Of a stretch of 6,783 nucleotides of DNA, positions 1 through 4,990 are shown piece after piece. The notes under the pieces were generated by a model. The model searched no databases and was not told the DNA's origin. It saw only the letters and a list, made by a program, of their open reading frames with translations. Source of the stretch: Nitriliruptoraceae bacterium (GTDB taxonomy: Bacteria > Actinomycetota > Nitriliruptoria > Nitriliruptorales > Nitriliruptoraceae). The translations under genes and the position numbers were made by a program. The number at the start of each line of letters is the position of its first letter. The first letter of the stretch is position 1. The DNA is taken from contig SLDB01000299.1 in the NCBI GenBank assembly GCA_007125475.1, forward strand, positions 1-6,783. The letters are read 5' to 3'.

Positions 1-4
1 GCTC

Positions 5-1291
5 ATGGATCGCAACGTCTTCGTCATCGGGATGGACGACCTCAACCTCGCCACGATGCAGGGGCTTCGCGAGGCCCACCGCTATACGTTCCATGAGCTG
101 CTGAAGCCCGAGCAGGTGGTCAGGGCCGACGCCTACGACTACGAGGAGCTGCTGGCCGAAGCTGACGAGCAGCTGTCGGCCTGCGGGCACAGCGTGGACG
201 CGATCGCGACCTGGTGGGACTTCCCCTCGACCGGGCTGCTGCCGGTGCTCTCCGAGCTGTGGGATCTACCCGGCCCGGACCTGCGCAGCATCGTCGCGCT
301 GGAGCACAAGTACTGGGCGCGACTCGAGCATCGGGCGGCCGCGGGCGACCACGTCCCCCCGTTCACCGTGTTCGACCCGTTCGACGACGACGCGCTGGCC
401 ACCATCGAGCGTCAGGGCGTGACCTTCCCGTTCTGGGCCAAGCCCGTGAAGTCCGTTGGCTCCTACCTCGGCTTCCGCATCGAGTCCCCCGAGGACTTCC
501 AGACCGCGATGGTCGAGATGCGGGCCGGCATCGCCCAGTTCGGCGCGCCGTTCCAACAGGTGATGGACCGCGTCGACACCCCACCGATGGTGCGCAACGC
601 CGGCGCGTTGGCCTGCCTCGCCGAGGGCATCATCGGTGGCCGGCAGTGCACCGTCGAGGGCTACGTCTCCGACGGCAGGATCGTGCCCTACGGGCTGGTG
701 GACTCGATCACCGAGCCTGGCACCTCGACGTTCCGCGGCTACCAGTACCCCTCGCAGCTGCCGACGCCGATTCAGCGGCGCATGTACGACATCGCCACCG
801 ACGTCGTGCGCCACGTCGGCCTCGACGAGTCCTGCTTCAACATCGAGTTCTTCTACGACGAGGACGACGGCCGGATCTGGCTGCTCGAGGTGAACACCCG
901 CACCTCGCAGTCCCACTGCGACCTGTTCGCCAAGGTCGACGGCGCCTCCACCCAGCGCGCCATGCTCGACGTCGCCCAGGGCCGCACGCCCCGCATGCCC
1001 CACCGCCGGGGCGACCACGGCGTGGCCGGCAAGCTCTACCTGCGGACGACCCGTGACGGGGTGGTGCGTGCGCTCCCCGACGACGAGCAGCTCCGCCAGG
1101 TCAGGCAGCGGTTCCCCGGCACCCGCATCGCCGTCCACGTCTCCGTCGGTGACCGCCTCGCCGACCTCAACGTCCAGGAGCCCTACAGCTACGAGCTCGG
1201 GCACGTCTTCGTCGGCGCCGACAACCACGCCCAGCTCGACGATCGCTTCCACGAGATCACCGCGATGCTGCCCTTCGACATCGAACGATGA
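5..1291 (+). CDS. ATP-grasp domain carboxylate-amine ligase, substrate unknown
   Basis: This is a 428-residue soluble, probably cytoplasmic ligase. ATP-grasp enzymes activate a carboxylate as an acyl phosphate and join it to an amine, or to another nucleophile. The pieces seen are an N-terminal alpha/beta region (about 1-95, opening with NVFVIGMDDLNLA), the ATP-binding lysine strand FWAKPVKSVGSYLGF (143-157, K146), a second nucleotide-binding strand CTVEGYVSDG (215-224, E218), and the metal-binding pair FNIEFF and LLEVNTRTSQSH (E281, E295, N297). Residues about 339-428 (GKLYLRTTRDGVV to SYELGHVFVGAD) look like the C-terminal domain found after ATP-grasp in biotin carboxylase-like and L-amino-acid-ligase-like proteins. 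The start ATG lies four bases into the window, so its ribosome site cannot be seen and a start further upstream cannot be excluded, although MDRNVFVIG is a natural N-terminus. A hairpin follows the stop. The fold is confident, the reaction is not; peptide or amino-acid ligase is one option. Confidence 0.85.
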   Translation: MDRNVFVIGMDDLNLATMQGLREAHRYTFHELLKPEQVVRADAYDYEELLAEADEQLSACGHSVDAIATWWDFPSTGLLPVLSELWDLPGPDLRSIVALEHKYWARLEHRAAAGDHVPPFTVFDPFDDDALATIERQGVTFPFWAKPVKSVGSYLGFRIESPEDFQTAMVEMRAGIAQFGAPFQQVMDRVDTPPMVRNAGALACLAEGIIGGRQCTVEGYVSDGRIVPYGLVDSITEPGTSTFRGYQYPSQLPTPIQRRMYDIATDVVRHVGLDESCFNIEFFYDEDDGRIWLLEVNTRTSQSHCDLFAKVDGASTQRAMLDVAQGRTPRMPHRRGDHGVAGKLYLRTTRDGVVRALPDDEQLRQVRQRFPGTRIAVHVSVGDRLADLNVQEPYSYELGHVFVGADNHAQLDDRFHEITAMLPFDIER

Positions 1292-1358
1292 CCCTCCTGC
1301 CGCTGAACGGGCACGTCCCCGACGCTCGTCGCCGGTGCTGATCGACCAGGATCCGCGC

Positions 1359-1393
1359 GCCGGGGCCGGGCTGGCGTTCGCCCGGCCCCCGGC
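1359..1393 (+). terminator. GC-rich hairpin, probable terminator of the ligase gene
   Basis: The left arm GCCGGGGCCGGGC (1359-1371) pairs with the right arm GCCCGGCCCCCGGC (1380-1393). The stem has 13 pairs with a single bulged C, around the 8-base loop TGGCGTTC. It lies 67 bases after the ligase stop codon and is the strongest inverted repeat in the gap. No T-run follows (AGGCCCATCGGCTC), so it is not a classical intrinsic terminator. High-GC actinobacteria often use such tail-less hairpins, but it could also be an RNA-stability or Rho-assisted element. The structure is symmetrical and could also act on transcripts from the opposite strand. Confidence 0.5.
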
Positions 1394-1547
1394 AGGCCCA
1401 TCGGCTCTATCCCCGACGGAGTGGCCACCCCACGATCGCCGGACGAACTCGGACGTGAGGCGAAGCACGGACACCGCGGGCGCTTCTGTGGCGTCGTGAT
1501 CGCGCGCAAGGCCGCAAACGGTCCCACACCGACGCCGCGAGGCCGAC
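1394..1547. other. Upstream region of the exporter operon, no gene seen
   Basis: These 154 bases lie between the hairpin and the exporter start and must contain the operon promoter if the hairpin stops read-through. I see no convincing -35/-10 pair, tRNA, riboswitch or clear operator palindrome. An in-frame TGA at 1497-1499, followed by 16 codons without ATG, GTG or TTG, fixes the exporter start at 1548. A weak ribosome site GAGG (1539-1542) lies five bases before that ATG. Confidence 0.5.
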
Positions 1548-4436
1548 ATGGGGTTCCTGCTGGAGTTGATGGGACGCCTCGTCGCGCGCCACCCCGGCAC
1601 GCTGTTCGCGCTCCTGGTGGTCGTCACGCTGGTGGCCGGAGGGCTGGCCACCCAGCTGCGCATCGACACCGACATCACCGAGTTCGCCGGGGACACCCCG
1701 ATCGCGCAGTCCTATGAGGAGGTCACGGGGCGCTTCGACGGGTACGGGACCTCGATCCAGGTCGTCGTGGACGCCGGTCGGGGCGGTGACGTCCTCTCCC
1801 CCGCGGGGCTCGCGGTCGCCCGTCGGATCGAGGAGCTCGCCACCGCCACCACGGGCATCGCCGAGGCCCTCGCGACCGAGGGCGCCGCGGGCTCCAGGGT
1901 GATCTCCTACGCGACGCCGGCCGAGGCGGCCCTGACCGGGCTGGGCGACGACCTCGACGCCGTCCCCGCCGGTCTGGCGGACGGGGTGATCGAGGAGGCC
2001 TTCGCCCGGGCCGGCGAACGGATCGCGCCGCTGCTGTCGACCGACGCGGACCTGACGGCCGGCACCGCCCGGGCCGGTCTCGTGGTGGTCCGCCTGGATC
2101 CGGGGCTGTCCGACGACGCCCGGCTGGAGGCGAGCCTCGCGTTACGCGACGTCCTGCGGGACGAGGACCTGGGGTGGTTCGAGGTCCGCGCGTTCAGCTT
2201 CCCGCTGATCGCCCAGGACATCGACGACGGTCTCCTGGAGGACCTGCCTGTCCTGCTGATCGCGAGCTTCCTGCTGATCGTGGTGATCCTGTGGCTGCTG
2301 TTCCGGCGGGTCTCGGATCTCGCACTCGGGGTGCTGGCGATCGCGGTGGCGATCGTGTGGATGGCCGGCGGCGCCGTGCTGCTGGGGCCGGACTTCCTCG
2401 GGGTGACCGGGGGGTTCAGCCAGATCGCGGTGGCGGTGCCGGTGCTGCTGGTCGGCCTCGGCATCGACTACACGGTGCACCTGCTCGCCCGCTACCGCGA
2501 GTGCCTGGCGGCCGGGAGCCGGCCTCCACGTGCCGCCCGCACCACGATGACCACGGTGGGTCTGGCGCTGATCCTGGCCACCGCGACCACCGTCGTGGGG
2601 TTCCTGTCCAACCTGGCCACGCCGCTGCCACCGATCGCCGACTTCGGGGTCTTCGCGGCCGTGGGGATCCTCGCGGCGTTCCTGGTCACGGGGCTGCTCG
2701 TGCCCGGAGCACGGGTGCTGCTCGACCGGCGCCGGCCAGCCGGTGCCGCCGACGCTGGGTCCGGTGACGGCATCGGGCGGCTCGGCGCGGCGTTGAGCCG
2801 GTTCGCCGGCGTCGCCTCACGGGCCCCGGTCGTCGTGCTGGCCGTCGCCGGGGTGCTCGCGGTCGGCGCGATGGTGGCCGCAGGCGGTCTCGACACCGAG
2901 TTCTCCCAGGAGGACTTCATCCCCGCCGGGTCCGACGCCGAGCAGCTGATCGAGATCGTCGAGCAGCGTTTCGGGGGTGACGTCTCCGAGCGCACCCTCG
3001 TGCTCGTCGAAGGGGATCTCACCGATCCGGCGGTGGCCGGTGCGATCCTCGACGTCCGTCAGCGCCTCGCCGGTGTCGAGCACGTGGTCAGCGCCGGTGG
3101 CCTGGCCGAAGTCACGTCGGCCCCGACCCTGGTCGAGGAGCTCGACACCGAGGCGTCCGGTGCCGCCGAGCGGCTCGCGGCTCAGCTCGACACCTTCGTC
3201 GACCCCGAAGCGACCGTGGACGAGCTCCCCCTGCGTGAGGTGCGCCACCCCGACGAGCTCCCGGCCGATGCGCGACAGCAAGCCGGCGAGGCGGCCGCTG
3301 CCGACGTCCCCGGAGACCTGACACGCCTCGAACGTCGGCTCCCGACCGGCCTCGCCGCCGGTGAGGCGTTGCTGCGGGCACTGCCGGGGGCCGACCTCGA
3401 CGCCGCGGTGCGCACCGGGCTGGTGGAGGAGCTCCGGGCGGGCACGCCCGTGGGGGTGGACGACGAGGTGCTGGCCGCCGCGGCCGAGCTCACCCCGGAG
3501 GAGATCGACGGGGCGGTCCTCGAGGCGCTGGGGTTTCCCACGGCCGAACTCGACACCGACCTCCTGGCACAGGTCGACGTCGGTCGCGAGCTTCGCGCGG
3601 CGGGCTGGGACGGCGAAGGGTTCGCCCCCGACGCCGACCTCGAGGCGATCTACGACGTCGTCGAAGCCGCCGCCCCGGCCGCGCTGGCGGGCGTACTCAG
3701 CGGCGACCGCACCAGCGGGTTGCTGAGCGTGGCGACCCTGGGCGGACAGCAGCACGCCGTCGAGTTGGTCGCGGCCCTCGAGGCCGCCCTCGCCCCACTG
3801 GAGGCGACCGGGGTCCAGCTGCTGGTCGTCAGCGAGCCGTTGCTGCTCGCCGACACGCTGCGCGTACTGGCCGACGCACAGACGGTCGCGATCGCCTTCA
3901 GCCTGGTCGCGGCGGCCGCATTGATGGTGGGCTACTACGGCCTGGCCCGCCGGCGTCCGACGCTGGGGGTGATCGCGATGACGCCGGCCGTCCTCGCCGT
4001 GGTCCTCACGCTCGGGACGATGCGGGTGCTCGGCCTGTCCTACAACGCGCTGACGGCCACCGTCGCCGCGATCGCGATCGGTATCGGCGTGCCGTACGGC
4101 ATCCACCTCACCAACCGCTTCTCCGAGGAGCGGCTGCGCGCCAGCGGCCCGGCGGCGGCCCTGCACGAGACCGTGTCCCACACGGGCTCGGCGCTGGCCG
4201 GTTCGGCGATCACCACCGCGTCCGCCTTCGGCGTGCTCACGCTGTCGAACCTCGTGCCGCTCCGCCAGTTCGGGCTGATCACCGCGATCGTGATCGCCTA
4301 CGCCCTGCTGGCCGCGCTGTTCGTCGAGTCCAGCCTGCTGGTGCTCTTCGACCGCCGCCAACGTCGACGGGAGGGTGCGGCAGCCCCGGCGCCGACGGTC
4401 GGTGAGCCCGAGCCGAGCCGGGTGGGTGTGCGATGA
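1548..4436 (+). CDS. RND/MMPL-type exporter (HAE3-like), 962 residues
   Basis: This is an inner-membrane, proton-driven exporter of the RND superfamily. The single-chain, two-repeat layout resembles the HAE3/MmpL branch, which moves hydrophobic or amphiphilic molecules such as lipids. TM1 is at about 16-35, followed by the first extracytoplasmic domain (36-229). TM2-6 lie at 230-252, 257-280, 290-313, 333-355 and 362-390. TM7 is at 425-447, followed by a second, larger extracytoplasmic domain (448-772), then TM8-12 between 775 and 935 and a short Pro/Glu-rich cytoplasmic tail. TM4 carries the family motif GLGIDYTVHLLARYRE (303-318) with D307-Y308. The matching TM10 segment, GIGVPYGIHLTNRF (845-858), has Pro at 849 in place of Asp. 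The start is fixed by the upstream in-frame stop at 1497. The protein has no lysine and one cysteine (C319). Its stop overlaps the next start by ATGA. The RND assignment is firm; the substrate cannot be read from the sequence. Confidence 0.93.
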   Translation: MGFLLELMGRLVARHPGTLFALLVVVTLVAGGLATQLRIDTDITEFAGDTPIAQSYEEVTGRFDGYGTSIQVVVDAGRGGDVLSPAGLAVARRIEELATATTGIAEALATEGAAGSRVISYATPAEAALTGLGDDLDAVPAGLADGVIEEAFARAGERIAPLLSTDADLTAGTARAGLVVVRLDPGLSDDARLEASLALRDVLRDEDLGWFEVRAFSFPLIAQDIDDGLLEDLPVLLIASFLLIVVILWLLFRRVSDLALGVLAIAVAIVWMAGGAVLLGPDFLGVTGGFSQIAVAVPVLLVGLGIDYTVHLLARYRECLAAGSRPPRAARTTMTTVGLALILATATTVVGFLSNLATPLPPIADFGVFAAVGILAAFLVTGLLVPGARVLLDRRRPAGAADAGSGDGIGRLGAALSRFAGVASRAPVVVLAVAGVLAVGAMVAAGGLDTEFSQEDFIPAGSDAEQLIEIVEQRFGGDVSERTLVLVEGDLTDPAVAGAILDVRQRLAGVEHVVSAGGLAEVTSAPTLVEELDTEASGAAERLAAQLDTFVDPEATVDELPLREVRHPDELPADARQQAGEAAAADVPGDLTRLERRLPTGLAAGEALLRALPGADLDAAVRTGLVEELRAGTPVGVDDEVLAAAAELTPEEIDGAVLEALGFPTAELDTDLLAQVDVGRELRAAGWDGEGFAPDADLEAIYDVVEAAAPAALAGVLSGDRTSGLLSVATLGGQQHAVELVAALEAALAPLEATGVQLLVVSEPLLLADTLRVLADAQTVAIAFSLVAAAALMVGYYGLARRRPTLGVIAMTPAVLAVVLTLGTMRVLGLSYNALTATVAAIAIGIGVPYGIHLTNRFSEERLRASGPAAALHETVSHTGSALAGSAITTASAFGVLTLSNLVPLRQFGLITAIVIAYALLAALFVESSLLVLFDRRQRRREGAAAPAPTVGEPEPSRVGVR

Positions 4437-4990
4437 CCCGGCCGCCGCGTCACGCCCTGGTCGCCGCCGGCGCGGTGACCGGGACGTTGGCGCTCGTGGT
4501 GGTGCTCACCGGCGGTCTGGTGGGCATCGAACGGCTGTGGCCGGTCCTGCTCGGAGCGGCGGTCGGCCTCGCGCCCGGGGTGGCTCCGGGACGCCTCGCG
4601 GCACTGGCGCTGGGTGCGGTCGCCGGGTGGGGCGGGGTGTGGCTGCACCTGACGGCCCTGCCCGACACCGCCCTGGGGCGGGCGGCCGCCGGCGCGGCGG
4701 TGCTGGCGGTGATGATCACCGTGTCCGTGGCCAGCCGCGACCGACTGCCGCTGTGGGCGGCCCTGGTGGGCGCGGCCGCCTTCCTCGCCGTCACGGAAGC
4801 CACCTCCGGTGTGGGACCGACGGGGTTCCCCGGTGATCGCCTCGACACCCTCGGCGGGCTGCTGATCGGACTCGGCACCGGCGCGTTGGCGGCGGTGGGG
4901 GCTCGGGCGGTGGTCGAGCGCCGGCACGGAGCCGAGGCGGCGGGCGGGGAACCGGCCCACGACGAGCACGGACCGGGAGGTGGACGATGA
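4433..4990 (+). CDS. Small polytopic membrane protein, unrecognised
   Basis: I do not recognise a family for this 185-residue protein. Hydrophobic segments at about 8-31, 35-50, 53-72, 82-100, 105-121 and 137-158 suggest five or six membrane helices rich in Gly and Ala. They are followed by a hydrophilic tail (159-185) rich in His, Glu and Gly, ending GPGGGR. It contains no lysine or cysteine. The start overlaps the exporter stop (ATGA at 4433-4436) and its own stop overlaps the next start (ATGA at 4987-4990), so it is translated as the middle gene of a coupled operon. A G-rich GGTGGG (4421-4426) is a weak ribosome site, which fits with re-initiation by ribosomes ending the exporter. The position suggests an accessory or assembly subunit of the exporter; that role is inferred from context only. 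The reading frame itself is well supported by the double overlap and the coherent hydrophobic pattern. Confidence 0.85.
   Translation: MTRPPRHALVAAGAVTGTLALVVVLTGGLVGIERLWPVLLGAAVGLAPGVAPGRLAALALGAVAGWGGVWLHLTALPDTALGRAAAGAAVLAVMITVSVASRDRLPLWAALVGAAAFLAVTEATSGVGPTGFPGDRLDTLGGLLIGLGTGALAAVGARAVVERRHGAEAAGGEPAHDEHGPGGGR
4975..4983 (+). promoter_or_regulatory. Strong ribosome binding site for the repeat protein
   Basis: GGGAGGTGG contains the core GGAGGT (4976-4981), five bases before the ATG at 4987. It is the best Shine-Dalgarno match of the gene starts that can be assessed here, and it lies within the end of the preceding gene. It decides the start at 4987 and suggests that the LxxG protein is translated at least as well as the two upstream members of the operon. 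Confidence 0.75.

Noticed and set aside
214..1056. Open frame of 280 codons on the plus strand overlapping the ligase
   Set aside because: It is extremely Arg/Pro/His-rich and lies in another frame of a gene whose catalytic motifs are clear.
1288..1341. 17-codon frame starting with an ATGA overlap at the ligase stop (MTLLPLNGHVPDARRRC)
   Set aside because: The overlap resembles translational coupling, but the frame is very short, Arg-rich at the end and has no ribosome site; it is likely chance.
1394..1547. Possible promoter or operator upstream of the exporter
   Set aside because: The GGACGAACTC and CTCTAT stretches were considered, as was the repeated GATCGC. None forms a properly spaced -35/-10 pair or a convincing palindrome.
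266..1696. Open frame of 476 codons on the minus strand across the ligase and the gap
   Set aside because: It is the antisense shadow of the ATP-grasp gene, with no ribosome site that I can see and no recognisable domain.
2817..4361. Open frame of 514 codons on the minus strand inside the exporter gene
   Set aside because: It lies opposite clear RND membrane segments and encodes a Gln/Arg/His/Gly-rich sequence typical of antisense reading in GC-rich DNA.
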